Positions 26,957-35,672 of a DNA stretch of 64,000 nt are shown here, piece after piece. The stretch spans positions 62,001 through 126,000 of the forward strand of contig NZ_SNUA01000002.1 of assembly GCF_004360225.1 (NCBI RefSeq), read 5' to 3'. Positions within the stretch are counted from its first letter, which is position 1; each line of letters begins with the position of its first letter. Under the pieces are notes generated by a model, which was given only the letters and a program-made list of their open reading frames with translations, was not told where the DNA came from and did no database searches. The position numbers and the translations under genes are program-made. Origin of the DNA: Alcanivorax sp. 24. GTDB lineage: Bacteria; Pseudomonadota; Gammaproteobacteria; Pseudomonadales; Alcanivoracaceae.

Positions 26957-28720
26957 TCAGCGGGTCCGACGAAACAAAGGTGGCATCGGGCTGTCGAGGA
27001 GGGCGCAGAGGGCCCGTAACAGTTCGGTTTCCGCCACCTGAATCCGGCCGTCGGCGAGTATCAGGTCGGCGGCGGTGTCGATCACCGCTGATTTGAGCGG
27101 TGGTGTCAGCCGATTCAGCCGTGCGACGGCATTATTCATTCTCTCCGGTGTGCAGCGGTCGGGGGGCAGTAACTGACGGCCCGCCGGCAACAGTCCCCGG
27201 GTGGATTGTTGAAACAGCGTCACGGCGGTATGGCGGGCGCTGTCGGCGGCCCAGGCCAGGGCGGAAAAGATTACCTGAAGATCCGTCGCCACCGCCCCGA
27301 AGCGATGCAGGGCCGGTTCTGGCAAGCGTTTGGCGGGCAGTAAACGGGTTCGGGCCAGCGCGCACAGTGCCCAACAGAGCAGATCCCGGTTACCCCTGTG
27401 GCGGGCGATGCCCAGTAGTTGATCAACGATGGCCTGCCGCCGTGCCAACGGCTGGCGCGCCAGCGTCGGCAGTGCCAGATCCAGCAACGGCAGCCGCAGG
27501 CGGGTACCAAGCTGCCGCACCTGCTGGATCCACTCGCCGCGTTTGCCGCCGGCCAGCGCCGGCGGTACCGGGCGGGAACCCAGCGCCAGGGCGTACAAAA
27601 TGGTTTCGGCGCCTTCGTTGCCGGCCAGGACTTGCCGCAGAGAAGCCGGGATGCTGGCCACCAGAGAACGGGCGTAACCCAGGTTGGCGTCGTCAAGAAA
27701 GCCAATATGCCGGGACGCGCGGGGATCGCGGCGGGCCCGCGCCCGGGCCCGCGCGTTCCAATCCGGGCCAAGCGCCCGCAGGCGTTGTTCCAGTGGCGGG
27801 TGTGAGGAGAGCAGGGCGCGCAGATGAACGGACACGGTTTCGGCGAACCCCATGTGACTGATGTCCTCGGCGTACATGGAATGCAGCAGCGAGCCGCCAC
27901 CGTTGCGTATTTTGATCAGCGCGCCGGCCAGACCTTCGCTTTGCCGGGTGAACTGGACCGCGCAGGCGTCCGCCAGATGTTCGCGCTGCCGGGAGATGGC
28001 GGCCTTGATCAGACGGCCGAAGAACAGCCCGGCATAACCCACCGTCATCATCAGGATGCCGCCGGTAAAAAACAGCGGTTGATAACGATGTCGCCGGGAT
28101 ATTGGCTGTAACAGGAATTCTCCCGCTTTCCCCACCGCCAGAATGCCGGAGAGCGCGGTCATCAATTGCAGGTTGAGGCGCATGTCGCCATTGAGGATGT
28201 GGCTGAATTCGTGGGCCACCACGCCTTGCAGTTCCTCGCGGTTCAATTGCTCCAGGGCGCCGCGGGTGACCACCAGCACGGCCCGGTCCGGACGGGAGCC
28301 GGCGACAAAGGCATTGATGCCAGCTTCGTGGTCCAGCACGAACAGGCGCGGCACCGGCAGACCGCTGGCGATGGCCATCTCCTCGGTCACATTGCGCAGC
28401 CGGCGCAGTGGTTGCTCGCCGGCGTCGGCACCGACTTCCCGTGCCGACAATAAAGCGGTGAGTGCGGTGGCGCCGCCGCGCAATTGCCAGGCCTTGCGCA
28501 ACGAGCCGCAAGCCATGATCGACAGTGTCGACAGACTGACCCACCAGAACAGACCGCTGCCGAGCCAGGGGGCGGGAGCCAGGCCGGGCAGCAGCAAGCG
28601 TGCGAGTACCACGGTCACCAGGTTAACCGCCGCGGTCACGCCGGCGAGGGCCAGGAGAAAGTACAGTGCCAGCAGCAGAGTGCGGCGCCGGGCCTGGGTC
28701 TGATGCTGGAAGAAGTCCAT
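26957..28720 (-). CDS. M48-family membrane metalloprotease (HtpX-like)
   Basis: This 587-residue protein has two N-terminal membrane segments (about 14-45 and 55-75). The zinc-protease motif HEFSH (170-174) has its third ligand probably in EHLADACAVQF, with further membrane segments after the active site. It is about twice the length of HtpX: the extra C-terminal about 260 residues are helical and end in a segment (DTAADLILADGRIQVAETELLRALCALL) resembling a TerB-like acidic motif. It probably degrades or processes inner-membrane proteins. The lemA gene is 13 bases upstream; LemA-M48 pairs are a recurrent gene arrangement. Confidence 0.9.
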   Translation of the reverse strand: MDFFQHQTQARRRTLLLALYFLLALAGVTAAVNLVTVVLARLLLPGLAPAPWLGSGLFWWVSLSTLSIMACGSLRKAWQLRGGATALTALLSAREVGADAGEQPLRRLRNVTEEMAIASGLPVPRLFVLDHEAGINAFVAGSRPDRAVLVVTRGALEQLNREELQGVVAHEFSHILNGDMRLNLQLMTALSGILAVGKAGEFLLQPISRRHRYQPLFFTGGILMMTVGYAGLFFGRLIKAAISRQREHLADACAVQFTRQSEGLAGALIKIRNGGGSLLHSMYAEDISHMGFAETVSVHLRALLSSHPPLEQRLRALGPDWNARARARARRDPRASRHIGFLDDANLGYARSLVASIPASLRQVLAGNEGAETILYALALGSRPVPPALAGGKRGEWIQQVRQLGTRLRLPLLDLALPTLARQPLARRQAIVDQLLGIARHRGNRDLLCWALCALARTRLLPAKRLPEPALHRFGAVATDLQVIFSALAWAADSARHTAVTLFQQSTRGLLPAGRQLLPPDRCTPERMNNAVARLNRLTPPLKSAVIDTAADLILADGRIQVAETELLRALCALLDSPMPPLFRRTR

Positions 28721-28733
28721 CGCCGCCGTGGCC

Positions 28734-29321
28734 TCAGAACCTTACCGCGACGGCTTGCCGCGCCGCCGCGGTTTCCAGTGACAGGAGATCGGCGGCGCGG
28801 AACGGTCCGAACAGGCCGCCGATCATATTGTTGGGGAACTGTTCTCGGTAGGTGTTGTAGCCCATCACGGCGTCGTTGAAGGCCTGACGGGCGAAACCAA
28901 TGCGATTTTCGGTGCTGGTGAGAGCCTCCATCAGATCGGACACGGTGGTGTCCGCCTGCAGTTCCGGGTGGCTCTCGGCCACGGCGCGGAACTGGGCGAG
29001 ACTGCCGGAAAGCAGGTTCTCGGCTTGGGACAGGCGTGTCATGGCGCCGCTCTCGCCGGGGTGGAGGGCCGCGTCATTGCGGGCTTTGGCGGCATCCCGG
29101 CGGGCCTCGGTGACCCGGGTCAGAGTGTCTTGTTCATGGCGCAGGTAAGCGCGGGTGGCGCTCACCAGATTGGGAATCAGGTCGTGGCGGCGTTGCAGCT
29201 GCACATCGATCTGGGCGAACGCATTACGGTACTGATTACGCAGGCGGATCAACCGGTTATAGACGGCGATCAGATACAACAGCAGCGCGGCGATAACGCC
29301 GGCGAATAGCCACTCCCCCAT
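28734..29321 (-). CDS. lemA: LemA family protein
   Basis: This 195-residue protein has an N-terminal membrane anchor (about 5-20) and the LemA helical bundle. The signature is YNRLIRLRNQYRNAFAQIDVQLQRRHDLIPNLV, then NRIGFARQAFNDAVMGYNTYREQFP and the PNN motif. The function is unsettled; LemA proteins often neighbour M48 peptidases or phosphotransfer systems. It leads the lemA-M48-hypothetical unit. Confidence 0.93.
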   Translation of the reverse strand: MGEWLFAGVIAALLLYLIAVYNRLIRLRNQYRNAFAQIDVQLQRRHDLIPNLVSATRAYLRHEQDTLTRVTEARRDAAKARNDAALHPGESGAMTRLSQAENLLSGSLAQFRAVAESHPELQADTTVSDLMEALTSTENRIGFARQAFNDAVMGYNTYREQFPNNMIGGLFGPFRAADLLSLETAAARQAVAVRF

Positions 29322-29660
29322 ACTATCCCCCCAGAATGATAGTAACGTGGTTCCCCGGATTGTCGTTCCTCGCGGGCGGCGGCTGTCGGGAACGCACGGG
29401 GCCGGCCACGGGACCTCATATTATTGGGGAATGCCGACCTCGCATCCCGCGGACCTGCATTCCCATCGGTTAAGTTACTGTAATGCCGCGCTACAACCAA
29501 GTAGGCCGACGGGCCGGCGTGATCGAATTAACACTTGGTACATGGCCGAAGCCATTGCTGTGGGAAGCGGCCTTGGCCGCGAATGCCCCGGGCCGTTGGT
29601 CATTCGCTTGCAAGCAAGCTTCCTACAGCGGCTCGTGGTCCGGTCTGTGGGAAGCGTCTT
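29322..29660. other. intergenic region with REP elements
   Basis: 339 bases between lemA and the end of cyoE. It contains a REP pair (29557-29630: GCTGTGGGAAGC to GCTTCCTACAGC, imperfect) and a further CTGTGGGAAGC at about 29646. The rest (29322-29550) must hold the lemA promoter, but nothing decisive was seen. Confidence 0.6.
29557..29630. repeat. REP pair downstream of cyoE
   Basis: GCTGTGGGAAGCGGCCTTGG and the opposed ATTCGCTTGCAAGCAAGCTT plus CCTACAGC form two facing REP arms. It probably marks the 3' end of the ctaA-cyoE transcript. Confidence 0.75.
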
Positions 29661-30551
29661 TCAGACGATGAAGGGATAAAGCGGAATGTAGTGGTCCACC
29701 AGCAGCGCGGTGAACAACACGAACAGGTAGGTGATGGAGTAACCAAAGGTCTTCATCGGCAGTTTGGGGTCTTCCGAGAAGCGCAGGCGCACCGCGTGCG
29801 CCAGGAAGATGGCGCCGAGGATGACCGCTGCGAGCAGATAGATCAGCCCGCTCATGCCGGTGAGGTACGGCAACAGCGAGCACACGAACAGCAGGATGGT
29901 GTAATAGAGCACCGATTCACGGGTGAAGGGGATGCCGTGGGTCACTGGCAGCATCGGGATATCGGCCTTGGCGTATTCATCGGCCCGATGGATCGCCAGC
30001 GCCCAGAAGTGCGGCGGTGTCCACACGAAGATGATCAATACCAGCAGCCAGGCATGGGGGTGCAGTTCGTTGGTCACCGCCACCCAGCCCAGCAGCGGCG
30101 GGATGGCGCCGGCGACGCCGCCGATAACGATGTTCTGTGGTGTGGCGCGCTTCAGATACAGGGTATAGACAAAAGCGTAGCCGACAAAACCGAACAGGGT
30201 CAGCCAGGCGGTCATCGGATTGACCAGGAAGTACAGCATGGCCATGGACAGCATCGCCAGCGCCACGGCGAACGCCACCGCCGCTCGTGGTGACAGCTTG
30301 CCCGCCACCAGTGGCCGCTGCTCGGTGCGTTTCATGATCGCATCGATCTTCTGGTCCATGATCTGATTGATGGCGGCGGAGGCCATCATCGCCAGAGACA
30401 GCCCGACGAACGCCGGGATCAAGATGTGCGGCGGAACCATGCCCGGCGGATCCGTGGCCAGAAACATGCCGGCCACCGCGGTCACCATCAACAGCATGAC
30501 CACGCCGGGCTTGGTCAGGGCCAGATAGTCTCGCCAGGTGGTGGTGCTCAT
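29661..30551 (-). CDS. cyoE: protoheme IX farnesyltransferase (heme O synthase)
   Basis: This 296-residue UbiA-fold membrane prenyltransferase adds the hydroxyethylfarnesyl chain to heme B. Conserved Asp-rich loops are visible: NQIMDQKIDAIMKRTEQRPL (about 68-87) and the second loop near ADEYAKADIPMLPVTHG. There are about nine membrane segments. ATG 30551 was chosen over an upstream start because GGGGA precedes it and the protein then starts MSTTTWRDYLALTKPGVV, typical of the family. It lies five bases after ctaA and supplies heme O for heme A synthesis. Confidence 0.95.
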   Translation of the reverse strand: MSTTTWRDYLALTKPGVVMLLMVTAVAGMFLATDPPGMVPPHILIPAFVGLSLAMMASAAINQIMDQKIDAIMKRTEQRPLVAGKLSPRAAVAFAVALAMLSMAMLYFLVNPMTAWLTLFGFVGYAFVYTLYLKRATPQNIVIGGVAGAIPPLLGWVAVTNELHPHAWLLVLIIFVWTPPHFWALAIHRADEYAKADIPMLPVTHGIPFTRESVLYYTILLFVCSLLPYLTGMSGLIYLLAAVILGAIFLAHAVRLRFSEDPKLPMKTFGYSITYLFVLFTALLVDHYIPLYPFIV

Positions 30552-30556
30552 GAACG

Positions 30557-31609
30557 CTATTCCCCGTTGAGGCCCGGTCGGGCACTGGTGCATTTGACGT
30601 TGATGGCGCGTATGAACAGGACCAGGGTGATCAGCAGGACCACCGCGCCGAAGTTATGCGCCACGGCTATCTTCAGTGGCACGGAAAATACCACATTACC
30701 GATGCCAAGACCCACTTGCACCAGCAGTAACAGCAGGATCACACCGGCGAAGTTGCGGAAAAAAGTGCTGTGGGCACGGCGCAGGATGCGCACCACCAGG
30801 GTCAACACCAGCAGTGAGGCCAACAAGGCGCCGAAGCGGTGCATCACATGGATGGTGGTGCGGGCGTCGTTTTCCAGCACGCCGAATTCATAGTCGGGCA
30901 GATCGTGTTCGTGCCCCCAGAAAATGAAGGCATCGGCGAAATTGAGATGCTCGGTCCAGCCGGATTCACACACCGGCAGTTCGGTACAGACCACTGCCGC
31001 GTAATTGGCGGTGGTCCAGCCGCCCAGGGCAATCTGCAGAATCACCGCCGCCAGGGTCAGGCCCGCCAGCGGTTTGAGGGTGCGGACATCGCAGTCGTTG
31101 AGAAATTCCGGCCAGCGGTAGAGACGGGCGGCCAACAGCGACAGCAAGGTCAGGGTAGTGAAACCGCCGAGCAGATGCAGCATGACGATGGTGGGCTGCA
31201 GCCCCATGGTCACCGTCCACATGCCAAGCAGCCCCTGGAAGATCACCAGGGCCACCAGAAACAGCGGTAGCTTCAGCGGTTGTTTGGCGCGCTTGCGATT
31301 GATCCAGCTGAGCGCGGCGATGATCAGGATGATCAGGCCCAGCACGGAAGCAAAGTAGCGGTGGACCATCTCGGGGATGGTTTTGTGCGCCTCGCGCAAC
31401 GCGCCGGGATCGGTGGAATTGATATCGGCCACGTGCGCCACGGCCTTGCGTACATCCAGATGGCCGTAACAGCCGGGCCAGTCAGGACAGCCCAGACCGG
31501 CGTCGCTGAGGCGGGTCCAGGCGCCCAGTGCAATTACGCCGGCGGCGAGGAAAATGGCTACAACCGTCACGCGACGCAGCCAGATTTGGGAAGACGTCAG
31601 GGTTTGCAT
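30557..31609 (-). CDS. ctaA: heme A synthase (COX15/CtaA)
   Basis: This 350-residue protein has eight membrane segments in two pseudo-symmetric halves. Conserved histidines occur in EMVHRYFAS, MLHLLGGF, HVMHRFGA and AVAHNFGA (heme ligation). LGCPDWPGCYG near the N-terminus and VVCTELPVCESG are the family's cysteine pairs. It oxidises the C8 methyl of heme O to the formyl of heme A, needed by the aa3 oxidase encoded 6 kb upstream. It is co-transcribed with cyoE. Confidence 0.95.
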   Translation of the reverse strand: MQTLTSSQIWLRRVTVVAIFLAAGVIALGAWTRLSDAGLGCPDWPGCYGHLDVRKAVAHVADINSTDPGALREAHKTIPEMVHRYFASVLGLIILIIAALSWINRKRAKQPLKLPLFLVALVIFQGLLGMWTVTMGLQPTIVMLHLLGGFTTLTLLSLLAARLYRWPEFLNDCDVRTLKPLAGLTLAAVILQIALGGWTTANYAAVVCTELPVCESGWTEHLNFADAFIFWGHEHDLPDYEFGVLENDARTTIHVMHRFGALLASLLVLTLVVRILRRAHSTFFRNFAGVILLLLLVQVGLGIGNVVFSVPLKIAVAHNFGAVVLLITLVLFIRAINVKCTSARPGLNGE

Positions 31610-31704
31610 GATTTCGGGACCTGCTGGTGTTCATCCGATCTACGCGCGGGTTGGCCGCGCGGGATAAAAGCACGGGCTATCCAAACAGTGGCGCCGGGTA
31701 GGCG

Positions 31705-32319
31705 CTAACCGATCAGGGAGCCCTTGAGTGTCCGTTTCAAATCCAGGCGGATGTTCTCCGCCTCTTCCAGAGTGGCGTCCATGTCCTCGTGGGTGGGGTA
31801 ACGCATGAAAATCTGGCCGTCGGGACTGACCAGATAAATATCCCCCTCCGGTGAAGACTGACTCTCGCCGTAAGCGGCTTCGAGCGTGGCTTTCAGAGTC
31901 TTCAGGTCACCCCGGACCTCCTCCATGCCGGCGACATTGTCGTCCAGGAAAGCGCGGAAGTCCGCATCCGGCTGCCGGGTGAGTACCGCCACCCGGTGTA
32001 CGCGCTGCGCATCCTCGGTGAGTGCCAGGCGAACCTGGCGCATCTGATAGTAGAGGCCGTTCTTGCAGCGGCTGTCACAGCCGTCGCCGGCGATGTACAT
32101 CATGGTCCAATGACCGCTCATGTCATCGGCCCGGTAGGGATCGTCGGTGCTTTCCATCAGGCCCAGATCCGACACCGGAATATGGGGGATCAGCAGTTGG
32201 CCTTTGTTCTGGCGCGGCAGTTCCCAGGGGTCCACCAGGTAACGACCGGCCAGGAAAAACAGCACGAAGGGGCTGAGGATGGCCAGCAGAGTGAGTCTGT
32301 TTTTGCTGCGAGGGGACAT
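31705..32319 (-). CDS. SCO-like hypothetical protein of cox cluster
   Basis: This 204-residue protein has one N-terminal membrane anchor (about 10-27) and a periplasmic thioredoxin-like domain. GHWTMMYIAGDGCDSRCKNGLYYQMRQVR places two cysteines (CDSRC) where SCO proteins have CxxxC, and DIYLVSPDGQIFMRYP matches the SCO/thioredoxin C-terminal strand. The position between surf1 and ctaA corresponds to PA0111 of Pseudomonas. A role in copper or thiol handling during oxidase assembly is likely but not proven. It is four bases after surf1. Confidence 0.82.
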   Translation of the reverse strand: MSPRSKNRLTLLAILSPFVLFFLAGRYLVDPWELPRQNKGQLLIPHIPVSDLGLMESTDDPYRADDMSGHWTMMYIAGDGCDSRCKNGLYYQMRQVRLALTEDAQRVHRVAVLTRQPDADFRAFLDDNVAGMEEVRGDLKTLKATLEAAYGESQSSPEGDIYLVSPDGQIFMRYPTHEDMDATLEEAENIRLDLKRTLKGSLIG

Positions 32320-32323
32320 CGGT

Positions 32324-33073
32324 TTATACGTCCAGTTGATCCTGTCGGCGCGCCTGCCGCCGACTTGCTACCAGAAAGACCACCAGGGCCGCCACGGCCA
32401 GTCCCAGCCACTGCAGCGCGTAAGCCTCGTGGCGTTGCGGGCTGAGGGTGGTTTCCGCGTCTTGCCAGGGTTTTGGCAATGGCGGCTGATCGCCCAGGCC
32501 TTGATCCGCGGCAAGGCGGATTTCAAAGGGCGCCAATTCTACCCCAAGTCGGGCGCCGATGGCTGCAAAATCCACCTTTTGTACCCGTAAAGGCCATTGA
32601 TGGTCCGGCAAGGGGGTGTCCTTGAGCACCAGAGTGCGGCTGGAAGGCTCGTAGAGGGTGCCTTTCACGGTGAGTGGACCGGTCACCGGCGCTACCGTGG
32701 GCAGCACCGCGCGGTCGTCGCCACGGGGCAGCCAGCCACGATTGATCAGCACCCAGTGGCCATCGTCAGTGCGTAGTGGAGAAAGCAGGTAATAGCCGGC
32801 GATACCCTGATTCATGCGGTTGTCCAGCAGCACCGGACGGGCGTTGTCGAGTTCGCCGCTGACGGTGATGGGCAGATGCTGGCGGTCCCGACGCCTCAAT
32901 GCTCCGGACAATGACAGCGGCGCCCCGGCGGCTTTGTCGGCCTGGTCCGCAAGCCACGCTCTCTTCTCATCCGCGCGCTGCCATTGCCACCAGGACAAGC
33001 TCAGGCACACGGCGACCACCACCAGCGTGAGGACGGTGGCGACAGGGGAAAACAGACCGGGTTTTCCAGCCAT
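32324..33073 (-). CDS. SURF1 family oxidase assembly protein
   Basis: This 249-residue protein has two membrane segments (about 10-30 and 222-240) flanking a periplasmic domain, the SURF1 layout. Signature pieces are LSWWQWQRADEKRAWL, GYYLLSPLRTDDGHWVLINRGWLPRG and HEAYALQWLGLAVAALVVF. It assists heme A insertion into subunit I. ATG 33073 has GGAGA upstream and is preferred to the start 13 codons earlier. Confidence 0.93.
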   Translation of the reverse strand: MAGKPGLFSPVATVLTLVVVAVCLSLSWWQWQRADEKRAWLADQADKAAGAPLSLSGALRRRDRQHLPITVSGELDNARPVLLDNRMNQGIAGYYLLSPLRTDDGHWVLINRGWLPRGDDRAVLPTVAPVTGPLTVKGTLYEPSSRTLVLKDTPLPDHQWPLRVQKVDFAAIGARLGVELAPFEIRLAADQGLGDQPPLPKPWQDAETTLSPQRHEAYALQWLGLAVAALVVFLVASRRQARRQDQLDV

Positions 33074-33177
33074 GGCGGATCTCCGGGTAACGGCGGTCGG
33101 CAGCGCGTGCACTTCACCGCCGGAGGGCTACAATGGGCGCACATTGTACATGAACAGCGAGTGTGGAAGGTGCCTGT

Positions 33178-33429
33178 ATGTGGTGGGTGAAACTGATCGT
33201 CATCGTGCTGTTGGCCGCGGCCGTGGTCTCCCTGGGTCGAGCGCTGATGTCCCTGGTCCGTAATGAAGGCAAGGACGGCAAAACCATGCGCGCGCTGGCC
33301 TGGCGGGTGGGTTTCTCGGCGGCGGTGTTCCTGTTTATTCTGCTGAGCATGATGATGGGCTGGATCCAGCCCCATGACGTCAACCCCACCACCTTGTACG
33401 GCGAGCCGGTGCAGCAGCAGGAGCGATAG
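33178..33429 (+). CDS. DUF2909 twin-TM protein
   Basis: This 83-residue protein has two membrane helices (about 3-22 and 43-63) and the family ending GWIQPHDVNPTTLYG. DUF2909 members sit beside surf1 in Pseudomonas and relatives, divergently from it, as here (104 bases between starts). An accessory role in oxidase biogenesis is inferred from context alone. AAGG precedes ATG 33178; five extra upstream codons are possible but have no ribosome binding site. Confidence 0.85.
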   Translation: MWWVKLIVIVLLAAAVVSLGRALMSLVRNEGKDGKTMRALAWRVGFSAAVFLFILLSMMMGWIQPHDVNPTTLYGEPVQQQER

Positions 33430-33437
33430 ACACGCTG

Positions 33438-33842
33438 TCAGAATGGATGGTCGAAATCCAGGTCGTACAGATCCGTCCAGTGATACCGGGGAGCCAGTGT
33501 CCCCGAACGCAAGCAAGCGGCGAGGATCTCGAATGCCTGCTGTTCACTATGCAGGGCGCTTTCGGGGAACAGCAGAGCTTCTCCACCGACGGCGTGACTG
33601 AGCGTCACCGACCGTCCCGAGGGCGGTGCAAGAAGAGGGACCAGGTAGTCCGGATGCTGGAGGATAAAGATACCGCCGGTCAGCTTGAAGAACAGCAGGC
33701 GCTCCGAATCCGAGAGCAGGACGGCCGAGTCTCCGCTGCCGGAGCGCCAGTACGCCGGGGGCTGAGACAGGAACGTGCGCAGGGTCTCCAGATCGGGTAA
33801 AGAAACGTCGTTGCCGTTGTGGTCTATGAGTCGGTATGTCAT
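33438..33842 (-). CDS. hypothetical protein
   Basis: This 134-residue protein has no signal peptide or membrane segment. Notable pieces are LIDHNGNDVSLPDLETLRTFLSQPPAYW and LAPRYHWTDLYDLDFDHPF; I do not recognise a family. ATG 33842 gives a natural-looking N-terminus (MTYRLIDHNGND), but no purine-rich ribosome binding site precedes it. The longer frame would overlap the rsuA start on the other strand, so it was not used. It is convergent with DUF2909, eight bases apart. Confidence 0.6.
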   Translation of the reverse strand: MTYRLIDHNGNDVSLPDLETLRTFLSQPPAYWRSGSGDSAVLLSDSERLLFFKLTGGIFILQHPDYLVPLLAPPSGRSVTLSHAVGGEALLFPESALHSEQQAFEILAACLRSGTLAPRYHWTDLYDLDFDHPF

Positions 33843-33970
33843 GAGGGAGCGGATGCGGCCTCGGTTGTTGGGTAGCGTCACCAGGCAGCCATGATGGCGC
33901 TGGATCGTCCGGAAGGCAAAGAGGCTGCTGGCCTGGCGGGTGTACCTAACGTTGTAAGCAGGAGCGAGCC

Positions 33971-34663
33971 ATGCGCCTGGATCGTTTGCTAAGCCGCTCT
34001 CCACTTTACAGTCGCCGGCAAAGCCGGCTGCTGATCAGTGCCGGACGCTTGCGGGTGGACGGTGAGGTGGTGCGGGATACCCGTTGCGAAGTGAGCGCCT
34101 TCCAGCGCGTGGAGTTGGACGGCGAGTTGCTGCAAGCGGGGCGCGGTGCCCGTTACTGGATGCTGCACAAGCCGGTCGGCGTGGTCAGCGCCACCCGGCA
34201 CGATAGCCACCGTACCGTGCTTGATTTGCTCGACGAGGCGGACAAACACGAACTGCATCTGGCCGGGCGGCTGGATCTGAACACCAGTGGCCTTCTGTTG
34301 CTCAGTAACGACGGGCAGTGGTCGCGGCGCATTACCCTGCCGGAGCAGCGCAAGCCCAAGGTTTACCGGGTCGATACCGAGCAGCCCATCAGCGAGGACT
34401 ATGTCGAAGTGTTCGCCCGTGGCCTCTATTTCGCCTATGAAGACCTCACCACCTTGCCGGCCCGGCTCGAACTGATCGGCAGTCACCGTGCCCGGCTGAC
34501 CCTGTTCGAGGGGCGTTACCATCAGGTCAAACGCATGTTCGGCCACTTCCGCAACCGCGTTGTCGCTCTGCATCGGGAGCAAATGGGGGAGATTCGCCTC
34601 GATCCGGACCTGGCGCCGGGCCAATATCGGGCGCTGACGGCGGCGGAGATCGCCAGCGTCTAG
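33971..34663 (+). CDS. rsuA: 16S rRNA pseudouridine-516 synthase RsuA
   Basis: This 230-residue protein has an N-terminal S4 RNA-binding domain (about 1-58) and the RsuA/RluB-type catalytic domain. Catalytic Asp102 is in GRLDLNTSGLLLLSNDG, matching D102 of the E. coli enzyme. The motifs RYWMLHKPVGVV and EGRYHQVKRMFGHF are also present. It isomerises U516 of 16S rRNA. It sits inside an otherwise respiratory gene cluster, just before repeat copy 2, with GGAGCGAGCC before the ATG. Confidence 0.93.
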   Translation: MRLDRLLSRSPLYSRRQSRLLISAGRLRVDGEVVRDTRCEVSAFQRVELDGELLQAGRGARYWMLHKPVGVVSATRHDSHRTVLDLLDEADKHELHLAGRLDLNTSGLLLLSNDGQWSRRITLPEQRKPKVYRVDTEQPISEDYVEVFARGLYFAYEDLTTLPARLELIGSHRARLTLFEGRYHQVKRMFGHFRNRVVALHREQMGEIRLDPDLAPGQYRALTAAEIASV

Positions 34664-34715
34664 CAGGAAACGGTATTACCCCATCAACGTCGCTGTGGGA
34701 GCTTCGAACAAAAAA

Positions 34716-35618
34716 GGTTCCTCGCGGTTTAGCGGGAAGGGTCGCTCCGGTGGGGGCTCCCGTATTGCCCGGTTACCTCGAAGATCTCCATTCAGAGGTG
34801 GCTACAGCGCCGCTGTGGGAAGCGGCCCGGGCGGCGCTCCGCTTGGCCGCGAAGGCCCTGGACCGTTGGCGATTCGCTTGCCAGCAAGCTTCCCACAGTG
34901 GCTTCGTAGCGGATCCGTGGGAGCCCAGCTTGCTGGCGAATTCCGACACCTTTGGTGTTGGGATATTCGCTTGCCAGCAAGCTTCCCACGGCGGCTTCGT
35001 GGCGGATCCGTGGGAGGCCAGCTTGCTAGCGAATTCCGGCCCTCTGGTGTTGGGATACTCGCTTGCCAGCAAGCTTCCCACAGCGGCTTGGTGGCAGATC
35101 TGTGGGAGACCAGCTTGCTGGCGAATTCCGGCTCTCTGGTGTTGGGATATTCGCTTGCCGGCAAGCTTCCCACAGCGGCTTCGTGGCGGATCCGTGGGAG
35201 CCCCGCTTGCTGGCGAATTCCGGCCCTCTGGTGTTGGGATATTCGCTTGCCAGCAAGCTTCCCACGGCGGCTTCGTGGCATGATCCGTGGGAGACCCGCT
35301 TGCTGGCGAATGCGGCCCTCTGCTCTGGTGTTGGGATATTCGCTTGCCAGCAAGCTTCCCACGGCGGCTTCGTGGCAGATCCGTGGGAGACCCGCTTGCT
35401 GGCGAATTCCGGCCCTTTGGTGTTGGGATATTCGCTTGCCAGCAAGCTTCCCACAGCGGCTTCGTGGCGGATCCGTGGGAGGCCAGCTTGCTGGCGAATG
35501 CGGCCTCTGGTGTGGGGTATTCGCTTGCGGACACGCTCCCAGAGCGGCTTGGTAGCCCCTTCCGTTACAGACCCGTGCCCATGATTGAAGCGCCGTGGCC
35601 CTCAAGCCGCGATGAACC
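34716..35618 (+). mobile_element. TIR element copy 2 (903 bp, non-coding)
   Basis: It begins GGTTCCTCGCGGTTTAGCGG and ends AAGCCGCGATGAACC, and is flanked by the exact octamer ACAAAAAA on both sides (34708-34715 and 35619-35626), as expected for a target-site duplication. The left part (GGGTCGCTCCGGTGGGGGCT) and right part (GGTAGCCCCTTCCGTTACAG, CATGATTGAAGCGCCGTGG) match the other copies. The middle is the longest REP array in the window. The right end abuts the T-tract of the coxC terminator. Confidence 0.8.
34809..35500. repeat. REP array, 7 units of 92-96 bp
   Basis: GTGGGAG words begin at 34917, 35010, 35102, 35194, 35287, 35383 and 35475. Each unit contains facing arms CGCTTGCCAGCAAGCTTCCC and CCAGCTTGCTGGCGAATTCC with TTCGTGGCGGATCC between them. 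Units differ by a few substitutions and small insertions; for example one carries an extra CTCTG near 35321. The array is the same unit as at 14731-15140 but longer. Confidence 0.88.
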
Positions 35619-35626
35619 ACAAAAAA

Positions 35627-35645
35627 GCCCCGGCATTGCCGGGGC
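35627..35645 (-). terminator. rho-independent terminator of cox operon
   Basis: GCCCCGGC-ATT-GCCGGGGC is a perfect 8-bp stem. On the minus strand it is followed by six T residues (35621-35626), a textbook intrinsic terminator 27 bases after the coxC stop. The mobile element ends right at its T-tract. Confidence 0.9.
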
Positions 35646-35672
35646 TTCTGGTGTTCGGGAAGGTGATGGCGT

